DNA of 64,000 bases from a virus, in IMG/VR virus record IMGVR_UViG_3300020183_000012, positions 1-64,000 of that record; one strand, written 5' to 3'. A program made the position numbers and the translations under genes. How positions within the stretch are numbered: the first letter of the stretch is position 1; each line of letters opens with the position of its first letter. The notes under the pieces are model-generated. The model was not told where the DNA came from. It worked only from the letters and a program-made list of their open reading frames with translations, and made no database searches. Shown piece by piece: positions 25,384-33,835 of this stretch.

Positions 25384-26030
25384 AAAAAATAATATCTTTT
25401 AGCTTGTGGGGCTATGATCCCAAGTATTGTGTAGGCGCTATTAAAAATTTAGAATTAGCTAAGTCTATATATAGTGATTGGATATGTAGATTCTATTATG
25501 GTAAAAAAACAGATCAAGATTGTATAGGTGTTTTGAGAAATAAAGAAAATGTAGAATTAATACCAGTTAATGAGGATGGAGATTGGTCTGGAATGTTTTG
25601 GAGGTTTTTTGCAGGAGATAGTAATGATATAGTTATATTTAGGGATACAGATTCCAGGTTAAATACTAGAGAGAAAGAAGCTGTTGACGACTGGTTAAAT
25701 TCTGAATATGATTTTCATGTTATGAGAGATCATCCTTGGCACCAGACTGAGATTTTAGGAGGCATGTGGGGATGCAGAAATGGGGTATTAAAAGGAATTT
25801 CTAATACGATTGAAAAATATCAAAAAGGTAATTTTTATCAAGTTGATCAAAACTTTTTGCGCTCTCATGTTCACCATTTAACATTAAATAATTGTAAAAT
25901 ACATGATGAATTTTTTAATATTAATCATTTTCCTTCAAAAAGAAAAGGAAGAGAGTTTGTGGGACAACCCTTTAATGCTGATGATACAGAATGTGACAGA
26001 ATACATGGAGATTTAGTAGTAGGAAGGTAG
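25380..26030 (+). CDS. GT-A-like glycosyltransferase with FRDTDSR motif
   Basis: The 216-aa protein has IISFSLWGYDPKYCVGAIKN at its start, the metal motif R88-D-T-D91-S-R in IVIFRDTDSR, then HVMRDHPWHQTEILGGMWGCRNG, a pattern I associate with small GT-A enzymes of surface-glycan loci. The G-G-M-W-G-C loop would be the acceptor side. The ATGA overlap with the upstream gene shows coupling. Confidence 0.6.
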   Translation: MKKIISFSLWGYDPKYCVGAIKNLELAKSIYSDWICRFYYGKKTDQDCIGVLRNKENVELIPVNEDGDWSGMFWRFFAGDSNDIVIFRDTDSRLNTREKEAVDDWLNSEYDFHVMRDHPWHQTEILGGMWGCRNGVLKGISNTIEKYQKGNFYQVDQNFLRSHVHHLTLNNCKIHDEFFNINHFPSKRKGREFVGQPFNADDTECDRIHGDLVVGR

Positions 26031-26037
26031 TTTTTAT

Positions 26038-26934
26038 ATGGCATTTGCAATTGAACAACATCACAACAAATTAGAAGTGTACTTTGACGGGAACAGCATT
26101 TATTGTCATGAGTATTGGTGTTACGAGAGTAGGGGTAGAATGAGTTCTTATTTGATAAATGAGGCTTTTAGCAATTTAAATAATGATGAAAAAAACAGAA
26201 TGAATGTAGGATCTGTATTTTTGTTTATGGGCGATTATTTAGATTATCCATTATCTTTTTCTGGTCCTTCATATAATGATTTTATGATACCTGATTATAT
26301 CTTTGCGGGTTGGCCAGAGACAGGAATTCATGATTATGATGATATGTGCAAAAGAATTCGTTTAAAATCTATTGAAAATTATATTGATGATCGTTTATTT
26401 TGGATAGGAAATATAAATACACATCATACTAGAAGAAAATTTTATGAAAATTTTAATAAAAATTTAAAAGTCAAATGCATAGATATAATTCAGTGGGTAA
26501 AACAGTCTGGAACAATTGAACTGAAAACAGAAAATGGCAATTTTATTTCTCTTCCTGATCATACTAATTATAAATTTTTGATAGATATACAGGGTGCTGG
26601 TTATTCAGGTAGAACTAAACTACTTTTGCATTCTAATAGGCCATTGTTTTATCAATTGAGAAAATGCAATGAATATTGGTTTTATGATTTGAGGCCTTTT
26701 GAACATTATATCCCTGTAAATGAAGATTTCTCTGATTTTGAAGATAAATTAAACTGGGCACATAAAAATGAAAATAAATGTAAAGAAATATCCAAAAATG
26801 CATTTGATTATGCTGATAAAAACTTAAGAAAATCGAATGCAGTTGATAGGTATAAAAAAGTTTTAATTAAAGCATTTTCTATTAAAGATAATTTAATTAG
26901 TCCTAGTGAATATATGTTAAAAAGATTAAAATGA
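26038..26934 (+). CDS. GT90 (CAP10/LpsA-like) glycosyltransferase
   Basis: The 298-aa protein resembles the GT90 family: FAGWPETGIHDYDDM and LFWIGNINTHHTRRKF in the middle, then NYKFLIDIQGAGYSGRTKLLLHSNRPLFYQ (about 178-206) and EYWFYDLRPFEHYIPVNEDFSD, which is the family's 'D-x-x-G-x-x-x-S-x-R-x-x-x-L-L-x-S' and 'W-F-x-x-L-x-P-x-x-H-Y-I-P-V' signature. GT90 enzymes transfer xylose, glucose or mannose-type sugars in fungi, animals and some bacterial LPS loci. It overlaps the next gene by ATGA. Confidence 0.75.
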   Translation: MAFAIEQHHNKLEVYFDGNSIYCHEYWCYESRGRMSSYLINEAFSNLNNDEKNRMNVGSVFLFMGDYLDYPLSFSGPSYNDFMIPDYIFAGWPETGIHDYDDMCKRIRLKSIENYIDDRLFWIGNINTHHTRRKFYENFNKNLKVKCIDIIQWVKQSGTIELKTENGNFISLPDHTNYKFLIDIQGAGYSGRTKLLLHSNRPLFYQLRKCNEYWFYDLRPFEHYIPVNEDFSDFEDKLNWAHKNENKCKEISKNAFDYADKNLRKSNAVDRYKKVLIKAFSIKDNLISPSEYMLKRLK

Positions 26935-27572
26935 AAATATTATTCTTAATCATTTCATGTGAAAATCACATTAATACCAGACAAAATTGGTTAAAAAACA
27001 CGTGGCTTAATAATTTGGACTATATTTTTTTATCTGACATTGATAGTACTGACAATGTTTGTGTAACTAGGACAAAGGGTCATATTAGCGGTGAGGAAAA
27101 ACAAATTATGGGTATTGATTACGCAAATAAGTCAAATAATTATGATTGGTATTTTTTTTGTGATGATGATACATATGTTAATACTAAAAATCTTATTAGT
27201 CATATCGGATGTTTAGATAATAGTTGCAATAGTTGTGGTCTTGTTTTTTCTGAAGAAACTCATCCTGATAATCCTATATGGCCTTACGTTGAAAAGGGGC
27301 ATAGGTACTATTCTGGTGGTTCTGGATTTGCATTAAGAAAAGACTTGATAAATCGAATTAATAGTAAAATAAATATTCCCAAGACTAATTACGGAGATGT
27401 TACATTAGGATATTATCTTAAGGGAGAAAAGCTGTATAGCTCTAATAGATTTAATCAAAATAATTATTTACACTTGAAACATGATTTACATCAAATTAAA
27501 CATAATATAAGTTATCATTATATGAATGAAAAAATGATGAAAGAAATTAATAGCATATGCAAAGAAAAATAA
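26931..27572 (+). CDS. Fringe/C1GALT-like (GT31-type) glycosyltransferase
   Basis: The 213-aa protein has NTRQNWLKNTWLN (the 'R-x-x-W-x-x-T-W' start of galactosyltransferase families), the metal motif D78-D-D80-T in WYFFCDDDTYVN, HRYYSGGSGFALRKDLI and NYGDVTLGYYLKG, ending in ISYHYM. This ordered set is that of Fringe and core-1 beta-1,3-galactosyltransferases. It would make a beta-1,3 linkage; donor unknown. The E/D-D-V-x-x-G catalytic-loop acid is present. Confidence 0.7.
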   Translation: MKILFLIISCENHINTRQNWLKNTWLNNLDYIFLSDIDSTDNVCVTRTKGHISGEEKQIMGIDYANKSNNYDWYFFCDDDTYVNTKNLISHIGCLDNSCNSCGLVFSEETHPDNPIWPYVEKGHRYYSGGSGFALRKDLINRINSKINIPKTNYGDVTLGYYLKGEKLYSSNRFNQNNYLHLKHDLHQIKHNISYHYMNEKMMKEINSICKEK

Positions 27573-27606
27573 AGATTTTATTTTTAGTCAAATATATGGA
27601 GATAAT

Positions 27607-27763
27607 ATGAAATATTATAGTCAATACGGAGAAGAATTATTTTTTACAATCATATTTTAATAATAAAAAAGATGGTTTTTGTGTTGAAAGAGCGTTTATA
27701 AAATGCGATAATGAGATTGTGGTATGGGGCTTAGGTCAAGCTTTTAATTATGAAGATAGCTAA
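27607..27763 (+). pseudogene. Mosaic remnant: FkbM-type methyltransferase start joined to a glycosyltransferase fragment
   Basis: An ATG with a GGAGAT site begins MKYYSQYGEELFF, the usual start of FkbM-type methyltransferases, then hits a frameshift. In the next frame the reading resumes QSYFNNKKDGFCVE and continues RAFIKCDNEIVVWGLGQAFNYEDS, which is almost identical to residues 28-50 of the protein at 28365. The join falls at a shared V-E-R/L-E-R codon run, so recombination at microhomology fused two gene pieces. It is too short and broken to be functional. Confidence 0.65.
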
Positions 27764-27792
27764 TTTGAACCAAAACATGGAGATATGCTAAT

Positions 27793-28368
27793 ATGAAAAT
27801 AGTACAGATAGGTACTAATACGGGTAATGATGATTTGAGTAAGTTGATTCAAGATAATCAGCCAGACTTGTTACTTCTTGTAGAACCAATGAAAATTCAT
27901 AATGAAAAAATTGAAGACCAATATAAATGGGTCAAGAACAAAGTTATAGAAAACATAGCCATAACTACAGAAAGCAGTAGTGAACAAGAAACTTCATTCT
28001 TTTATCACAAAAACGATGGCCCATTATATGAGGTTGCATCTATAGACCGATACCATATCTTGAAACATGGTTATCATCCAGAAGGAATAGTGGAAATTAG
28101 GGTTGAATGTAAAACTATTAATGCTCTTTTTGAAAAATATAATCTTCAACAAATAAATATTTTATTTATAGATGCAGAGGGACTTGACGATCAGATCATC
28201 AAGTCTATAGATTTTTCAAAGTTTAAAATTAATGAGATTTACTTTGAAAACTTGCATTTAAAAAATCAAGATATTTATGAATATTTGAACAAACTTGGCT
28301 ATTTCATTATTGAAAAAGTAGGTATGAATGGGTGGAGTTCTTTAGCAAAGAAAAATAATACGAGATGA
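27793..28368 (+). CDS. FkbM-family methyltransferase-like protein
   Basis: The 191-aa protein has VQIGTNTGNDDL (SAM loop I), LLLLVEPMKIHNEKI, SIDRYHIL, an INILFIDAEGLDDQIIKSIDF segment and EIYFENLHL, matching the C-terminal signature of FkbM-type methyltransferases (I-D-A/V-E-G). Such enzymes O-methylate sugars. It overlaps the following transferase by ATGA and follows the broken FkbM fragment, suggesting a duplication or replacement history. Confidence 0.7.
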   Translation: MKIVQIGTNTGNDDLSKLIQDNQPDLLLLVEPMKIHNEKIEDQYKWVKNKVIENIAITTESSSEQETSFFYHKNDGPLYEVASIDRYHILKHGYHPEGIVEIRVECKTINALFEKYNLQQINILFIDAEGLDDQIIKSIDFSKFKINEIYFENLHLKNQDIYEYLNKLGYFIIEKVGMNGWSSLAKKNNTR

Positions 28369-29216
28369 CAATCAAAATACTTCTAATACAAGAAAATGGT
28401 AGACACGAAGCAAATAGGTCATTTAGAGAATGTTTTTCTCTTGAAAGAGCGTTTATAAAATGCGATAATGAGGTTGTGGTATGGGGATTAGGTCATGCTA
28501 ATTATAATTCAAATATCAACTTTAATGAATATGATATGATATTTAACTTAGAAAATTATGGGGATGGGTGGATGCCCAATCTAAGTAATGTAGATGGTCC
28601 ATTGAAGATTTTGTGGAGTATAGACGCTCACTGTAGAGGAGTATCTCCTTATGAAAATATATTTTCTAATGGTAAATATGATTTAATGCTTCATTCTACT
28701 AAAGATTACGTAAAACATTCCTATCATATGTGGTTTCCTAATTCATTTGATAATAGCCTAATTAAACCAAATGAAACAGCTAAAAAACATAAATTTGGAT
28801 TTTGTGGCAACATAGTTAATAGGGGTCATATATTAGAAATTCTAAAAAATTCATATGGTTTGCACACAGATATATTTGTAATAGGTGAAGATATGGTTAA
28901 TGCAATAAATTCATATGTATGTCATTTTAATATGAATATAGCTAATGATATAAACTACAGATCCTTTGAAACTATAGGATGTAAAACATTATTAATAACA
29001 AACAAAAATTACCAATATGATGAGTTGGGTTTTGTGCATAATGAAAATTGCTTAATCTATGATTCTTTTGATCACTTGTATGAAATAATAAAAAATATTG
29101 ATAAATATAACATAGATCAAATTTCACAAAATGGTTATGAATTATCAAAAAACCATACTTACGATGTAAGAGTAAAAAATTTAGTCACTCAATTAAAAAA
29201 TAAAGGTTATATTTAG
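28365..29216 (+). CDS. CgeB-like GT-B glycosyltransferase
   Basis: The 283-aa protein starts IKILLIQENGRHEANRSFRECFSLERAFIKC, has LKILWSIDAHCRG, KYDLMLHSTKDYVK and FGFCGNIVNRG, then NYRSFETIGCKTLLITNKN...DELGFVHNENCLIYDSFDHLYE, the donor-binding end seen in the CgeB/'glycosyl transferase 1-2' group. Part of its N-terminus (residues 28-50) is duplicated in the remnant at 27607. It is the last plus-strand gene of the sugar island and converges with the next gene with a 4-base overlap. Confidence 0.65.
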   Translation: MTIKILLIQENGRHEANRSFRECFSLERAFIKCDNEVVVWGLGHANYNSNINFNEYDMIFNLENYGDGWMPNLSNVDGPLKILWSIDAHCRGVSPYENIFSNGKYDLMLHSTKDYVKHSYHMWFPNSFDNSLIKPNETAKKHKFGFCGNIVNRGHILEILKNSYGLHTDIFVIGEDMVNAINSYVCHFNMNIANDINYRSFETIGCKTLLITNKNYQYDELGFVHNENCLIYDSFDHLYEIIKNIDKYNIDQISQNGYELSKNHTYDVRVKNLVTQLKNKGYI

Positions 29217-29548
29217 CATTTGTAGGCATGGATGCTAAGAATTTTTCCATTTTTTACTTTGATTATATCGCATACTTCTATTGTATTATTTTCCTCTAGT
29301 GATATATTTATTTGGCATGCATAGTAGTCATGTTCATCTTTTATTATATTTTCTATGTGTATGCGTAATTGGGGGAACTGTTTAAATATATTCATATTTG
29401 CTTCTATTACATTTTCTTTACCTTCAACATATATATTCCAGTCCTTTAGAACTACATCTTCAGAATACAAGTTTCTAAGATCTTCTATGTTTTGACTTGA
29501 AAAACTCTCAAAATACTCTTTTATTATCCATAAATATTCAGATTTCAT
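29213..29548 (-). CDS. SnoaL/NTF2-like fold protein
   Basis: The 111-aa protein begins YLWIIKEYFESFSSQNIEDLRNLYSEDVVLKDW, the helix plus 'D-V-x-L-x-D' start of the NTF2/SnoaL cone fold, and ends CDIIKVKNGKILSIHAYKC, the usual 'v-D-v-i-x-v-x-d-G-k-I-x-x-I-x-a-Y' strand pair. Members include isomerases, cyclases and non-catalytic binders, so the role stays open. AAAGGAG lies 6 bases upstream on the minus strand. Confidence 0.65.
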   Translation of the reverse strand: MKSEYLWIIKEYFESFSSQNIEDLRNLYSEDVVLKDWNIYVEGKENVIEANMNIFKQFPQLRIHIENIIKDEHDYYACQINISLEENNTIEVCDIIKVKNGKILSIHAYKC

Positions 29549-29616
29549 ATATCTCCTTTTGTTATTTTAGATCGACAAATAAAGGTAACTTATGTATTTT
29601 TTATTAAAATATAATT

Positions 29617-29880
29617 ATGAAAAATTTATTTAAATTATCACAGGTTGATTTAAAAGGCATGCCTGGTTCTATGGGGGACGCTGTTTCTATAAATATAGAT
29701 GTTCCTAAATTTATTCAGCAAATGGGTCTTCAAAATCTTAATAATCTAGAAAATATTGGTAATGGTTTTGATCAATTGGCTGGTCAGCTTGAACAAATAA
29801 AAGATCCAAGGTCAACACAAGCAAGAGCAATAATTACTCAGGTTAGAAACCTTCAAAATAGCATAAAATCATTTAAATAA
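29617..29880 (+). CDS. Small protein with NLFKLSQ N-terminal tag (87 aa)
   Basis: Not recognised apart from its start, M-K-N-L-F-K-L-S-Q, a variant of the N-W-Y-K-x-[AS]-Q tag found on other proteins here. The rest is Gln/Asn/Leu-rich and helical with heptad-like spacing, ending in a basic segment. No Shine-Dalgarno is present; AAAATATAATT abuts the ATG. It is followed after 1 base by the 1017-aa gene. Confidence 0.6.
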   Translation: MKNLFKLSQVDLKGMPGSMGDAVSINIDVPKFIQQMGLQNLNNLENIGNGFDQLAGQLEQIKDPRSTQARAIITQVRNLQNSIKSFK

Positions 29881-29881
29881 T

Positions 29882-32800
29882 ATGAAGTGCAGCCCAGCTA
29901 ATGTTTATAAGCTTTTGAACGCTTCCAATACGGGGAATGCTAATAATATAAATTTAGGTGAATATCAGCATGTTATTGAAGATATCATAAGAAGGATAGG
30001 TGAAAAAAAATATAAACTTTCATTTATTCTATCTGCATTTGGTGGCATGCGTAATGCTCTTGAGGACGAAAATTGGGATTTTGAAGTTGATTATGATAAA
30101 ATTTATGAATGGCTAGATAATGATGACTACTGGATGGAATCATATGATGATTACTGGGATGAAAGTGATAATTTCTTTCATTATATAGGCTCTGTAGCCA
30201 ATGAGGATGAAATTAAACAAACTATAATATCAAATTTCTATGATGGCAACTTTAGTGCAAGTATGTCTTCTCTTTTGGAAAGTTGTTCTGGATCCTACGC
30301 TGAAAATTACAATCCTGATATTATACCAGTACAAACAATAATACAAGGCATCCTGGAAGACAATTTTCTGAATGCTTTAATTTCTGACATAGAATACGTT
30401 AAAATAATCCCTGATCACCGTCATCCATCTAATAGGGCAAAAAAGCATAACATAAATCCATCTAGTTTTTTTTCTCAAAAATTCTATGAAAAAATAGGCA
30501 TGCCATTCAATAGCAGGCCATCTCTTTCTCAGGAAGAGCTGGAAACATTTTTTGAACATTTAATTGATTATCTTGCCGGTATATATGCTGATGAAGTAGA
30601 ACATATGAATTCAGATAGTGAAATTATAGATGTTTTAAAATCAAATTATGAAGATAGCGCAAAAAAGAGGTGGATAGATGACAATAAAAGAGATTGGCTT
30701 AGGAGCGAAGCTGAAAACCACGCAGACAGTAGTGCTCAAGAGTTCCATAGTTACAATGCAAGATTGTCAAGGTTGTATCTTGGTAGTGATGCTAATTTGA
30801 CTGGATTTGCTCATCATCATTTTCAACCTATTACTAAAAGAATTGTCAAAGACAGGTGGATTTATTTTACAGGAGAAGATTCAGGCACAATATCCGTAGA
30901 TGAATCTCAGCCTGTTTCCAAGATTGGTATTGACGAATGGACTGATATAGCAGAAGAATTGAGGGAGCATGCAGATAGCTTTTATATAGATGAAAAGCAT
31001 AGTGAATTTATTGAAACTATAAAAAAATATTCAGATGCCATCAAGTTTGTAATATCTTCAGATCCAGTTTTAAAAGAAGTTTTCTCTGAAGAATCATCTG
31101 CTTACACTTCTTCTCTTGATGAAAGCGCAATAGTTCAGCAAGATGAAATATTTGCAGAAGCTTCTCATTACATGAGTCCTGAAGATTCACAAAAATTTAT
31201 GAGAGATGTTGCTGGCAACTCTCCAGAAAGAATTAGGTTAATAGAGGAGGCCAGAGAGAGAAGGAGAGCACAGGACGAACAAGACAGAATCCTTAGACAA
31301 AGGGCCGAGGAACAAAGACAGAGAGAATTTGAAGAAGAATCTAAAGCAATAGTTGAAAAAGAATCTTTAAGAAAAAAAATAACAGAAGAAAAGCAAAAAT
31401 ATCTTTCTAATCCAGAATTGATTTATAAAGATTTTGGAGATGATGGTGTCCGTATAGCCAAGGAAATGGGTCTTTTTGATAAAGGTTTTAATTTTAAGTC
31501 TTTTATTAATCTTGGTAGATCCTTCCCTGGTCAGCACGCTACAAACGTTGTTGTTTCAGATGCTGCAAATCACTCATCTAAAATAAGGCATTATTCGGAA
31601 ATTTTAGAGCCATTTAATATAGTCATACATCCTAAACATAGTGAAAAAGATCCCAAGGGAATGAATGTTGTTTTTGATAATGGGGATAGTGACGGCGGCA
31701 TAAATTATCATCATAGAGGTCTCACTAGAGACCAGACGCCAGAAGGATATTATAATTTTCTTGGTTGGGTTGGCGGAGGAATAGACTGGTTAAATAAAAC
31801 TATGTATGTCACGGAAATACAGAGTGATGTTGTTCAAAAGACTTATAGAATGAGAGATTTTCAAGCTAGTATGTCTGGGCTTGAACAGGAAAAAAATAAA
31901 TTGATTGATGAAATATCTTCTTTAAGCTCAAAGATTGAATCTTTTGATAATAAAAGTTATTTTGAAAATAAAATAAAAGAATTAGAAAATAAAATAAACT
32001 CTTCCTCAGACGAGCAAATGAAGCAAAGATTAAGGGTCGCAATAGATGCAATACGTAATCAAATGGTTAGCGGGATAGACCCGAATCAGCAAGATAAACA
32101 AAAATTAGAAAAGCTTAAGGCAAATCTTGCTGAAATAGAAAAGCAGATTTCTTCAATATCGGATAGAAAATCAGAAGACAAATCTCCTCAATTAAATAGG
32201 CCTCATTTGTCTCAGTTTAAGTCAAGAATAGAAAATAGATTCGAAGACTGGCTAGAAATATTTTACAATGAGATATTTAGATATTGCAATAACCTTGAGA
32301 TCAAAGCTCTTTATCTGGTAGGTGCTTCAACTTTGCATAAGTTGTGGACAGGGTGGTCAACTCAAGAAACTTTTGAGATGTTTAAGAAGGTTTATGACGA
32401 TCAGGCTTTGAAACATCAAATGGAGAAAGTAAAATTTAACAATAGTGTATGGTGGAAATTAGATTTAGGAAATAGAATGCCAAAATACGCAAAATCATGG
32501 TATAAAACAATAAAACTTGCTCAAAATGACTTTTCTAATGTCAATATATCTGATTTACTTGATCAGTTCAGAAGAGGAGCAATAAGTCAAAGTGATCTTG
32601 AACAAAAGATAAGAGAGAGGTATGCTGAATTTATAAAAAGCGGGCCTGTTAACAAAAATATATATGTTGAAAAGCTGAAGGCTTTTTTTAAGACACACTC
32701 CCAAATTATGGGAGGATCTGAAGAATTTGACTCTGCAGATGATGACTCTGCAGATGGTGAATACTCTAAGTTGGAGAGAATTAGATCTGCAATATCTGCT

Positions 32801-32935
32801 TTTATGAGCACGACGGGAAAAGAATATATGGATGAAAACGGAGAGGAACTAAAGGAGCCATTCAAGTCAATACTCCATAGATTCCTTATCCAAAATTATA
32901 ATTATGATTTAGAGCTAGATGAGCTTATAGATTAA
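29882..32935 (+). CDS. Giant polyvalent-type protein with LPD-like domain (1017 aa)
   Basis: Large multidomain protein. Residues 1 to about 440 are acidic and mostly helical. About 450-500 is a charged coiled coil rich in Arg/Glu/Gln. At about 515-665 lies a domain with YHHRGLTRDQTPEGYYNFLGWVGGG and Y-V-T-E-I-Q-S-D-V-V-Q; the E-I-Q-S-D strand is the mark of 'large polyvalent protein-associated' domains carried by phages and conjugative elements. A coiled coil (about 665-770) is followed by a globular piece, and at about residue 872 comes S-W-Y-K-T-I-K-L-A-Q, an internal copy of the NWYK tag. The C-terminus is acidic. I infer a protein made for ejection with DNA; no enzyme activity can be assigned. 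Confidence 0.6.
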   Translation: MKCSPANVYKLLNASNTGNANNINLGEYQHVIEDIIRRIGEKKYKLSFILSAFGGMRNALEDENWDFEVDYDKIYEWLDNDDYWMESYDDYWDESDNFFHYIGSVANEDEIKQTIISNFYDGNFSASMSSLLESCSGSYAENYNPDIIPVQTIIQGILEDNFLNALISDIEYVKIIPDHRHPSNRAKKHNINPSSFFSQKFYEKIGMPFNSRPSLSQEELETFFEHLIDYLAGIYADEVEHMNSDSEIIDVLKSNYEDSAKKRWIDDNKRDWLRSEAENHADSSAQEFHSYNARLSRLYLGSDANLTGFAHHHFQPITKRIVKDRWIYFTGEDSGTISVDESQPVSKIGIDEWTDIAEELREHADSFYIDEKHSEFIETIKKYSDAIKFVISSDPVLKEVFSEESSAYTSSLDESAIVQQDEIFAEASHYMSPEDSQKFMRDVAGNSPERIRLIEEARERRRAQDEQDRILRQRAEEQRQREFEEESKAIVEKESLRKKITEEKQKYLSNPELIYKDFGDDGVRIAKEMGLFDKGFNFKSFINLGRSFPGQHATNVVVSDAANHSSKIRHYSEILEPFNIVIHPKHSEKDPKGMNVVFDNGDSDGGINYHHRGLTRDQTPEGYYNFLGWVGGGIDWLNKTMYVTEIQSDVVQKTYRMRDFQASMSGLEQEKNKLIDEISSLSSKIESFDNKSYFENKIKELENKINSSSDEQMKQRLRVAIDAIRNQMVSGIDPNQQDKQKLEKLKANLAEIEKQISSISDRKSEDKSPQLNRPHLSQFKSRIENRFEDWLEIFYNEIFRYCNNLEIKALYLVGASTLHKLWTGWSTQETFEMFKKVYDDQALKHQMEKVKFNNSVWWKLDLGNRMPKYAKSWYKTIKLAQNDFSNVNISDLLDQFRRGAISQSDLEQKIRERYAEFIKSGPVNKNIYVEKLKAFFKTHSQIMGGSEEFDSADDDSADGEYSKLERIRSAISAFMSTTGKEYMDENGEELKEPFKSILHRFLIQNYNYDLELDELID

Positions 32936-33267
32936 AATTTGTCTATAAGATCTCTTTGTATTCTTGTTCGGTAGAACCATGGAGTTGACATAACTTCACG
33001 TACAGAAGAAAAATTCTTTTCTATTTCTTTAATTTGCATCCTTAAAGAATCATTACTGTTCTCAAGATCTTTTATCTTTTCTCCATATTCTTTTTCCAAT
33101 GCTTGTCTCGCACTATCTTTTGTTTCTTGTAGCTCTTTTTCTAGTTTGTTTATTTTGTCTAGGGATTCAGTCAGCAGTTTGCGACAATTGTCATTTATGC
33201 CGCTCCATGAATTTTCTATAAGTTTTTCTAATTCGCTTTTTACGGAATCTTTTTTTGTCTTCTTCAT
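32932..33267 (-). CDS. Coiled-coil protein (111 aa)
   Basis: Residues about 8-95 form a near-continuous Lys/Glu/Leu heptad pattern (KINKLEKELQETKDSARQALEKEY, DLENSNDSLRMQIKEIEKN), then a short globular end TPWFYRTRIQRDLIDKF. It looks like a structural or scaffold-type small protein. ATGA overlap joins it to the gene upstream on the minus strand. No enzymatic signature. Confidence 0.6.
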   Translation of the reverse strand: MKKTKKDSVKSELEKLIENSWSGINDNCRKLLTESLDKINKLEKELQETKDSARQALEKEYGEKIKDLENSNDSLRMQIKEIEKNFSSVREVMSTPWFYRTRIQRDLIDKF

Positions 33268-33497
33268 TCTGAAATTTCCATTTCTTTTTTGATAAAAATC
33301 ATGGCATGTTTTATCTCGTCTAGTTCTTGGAGAGCTTTTCCATATACGGTGTCTCCTGGAGTCATTTTGTGTTCATCTTCATCATTAAATTTATTTGATT
33401 CTATAATGGAATATTTTTTTAATAGGTTTCTTACCTCATTGCTAAATAAGTTGCTTATACCTTCTGGTAGTGACTGATCTCTCATTGATTTCTCCAT
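33264..33497 (-). CDS. Hypothetical protein (77 aa)
   Basis: Not recognised. Helical, acidic at the C-terminus, with a VRNLLKKYSIIE segment. It overlaps both neighbours on the minus strand, forming a three-gene coupled set (33733 to 32932). No membrane segment is present. Confidence 0.55.
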   Translation of the reverse strand: MEKSMRDQSLPEGISNLFSNEVRNLLKKYSIIESNKFNDEDEHKMTPGDTVYGKALQELDEIKHAMIFIKKEMEISE

Positions 33498-33733
33498 TTA
33501 TTAATAAGTAATAGTGTTGTTATTGAAAGAAGGGACAAAAGAAATATGCATAAGAATTTATATATATATAATTTTTTGTTTATTTTTTTTATTGCCGCTT
33601 CTTTTCTTATGATTATATCCGCTGCCTCACTGTATATTGTCGGATATTCTCTTTCGATTTCTGAATTTTCTTTAATTATATTTGATATCATTTTATGTTT
33701 TTTGTTTAATTTGTTTATTATTTCAGTGTTCAT
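33482..33733 (-). CDS. Small membrane-anchored protein (83 aa)
   Basis: The first 55 residues are charged and helical, and residues about 58-77 form one strong transmembrane segment (FLCIFLLSLLSITTLLLI) followed by KWRNQ, so it is tail-anchored with the bulk probably cytoplasmic. Function unknown. GACGATATATATTT abuts the ATG on the minus strand with no Shine-Dalgarno. Confidence 0.6.
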   Translation of the reverse strand: MNTEIINKLNKKHKMISNIIKENSEIEREYPTIYSEAADIIIRKEAAIKKINKKLYIYKFLCIFLLSLLSITTLLLINKWRNQ

Positions 33734-33738
33734 AAATA

Positions 33739-33747
33739 TATATCGTC
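33739..33747 (-). promoter_or_regulatory. GACGATATA motif (minus strand), candidate promoter
   Basis: AAAGACGATATATATTT reads directly into the ATG at 33733 on the minus strand. A second, plus-strand copy (TTGACGATAAA) lies about 20 bases away, so this gap appears to be a divergent promoter pair. Confidence 0.45.
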
Positions 33748-33763
33748 TTTGATCTTATGATAT

Positions 33764-33774
33764 TTGACGATAAA
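33764..33774 (+). promoter_or_regulatory. TTGACGATAAA motif, candidate promoter
   Basis: A plus-strand copy of the motif lies 61 bases upstream of the 551-aa gene, which has its own RBS. Here a normal leader would exist, unlike the copies that abut a start codon. Confidence 0.4.
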
Positions 33775-33835
33775 AATCCGCAGGATTAATTATCAATATT
33801 CAATAATATACATTGTAATTTAGGAGATATCCATA

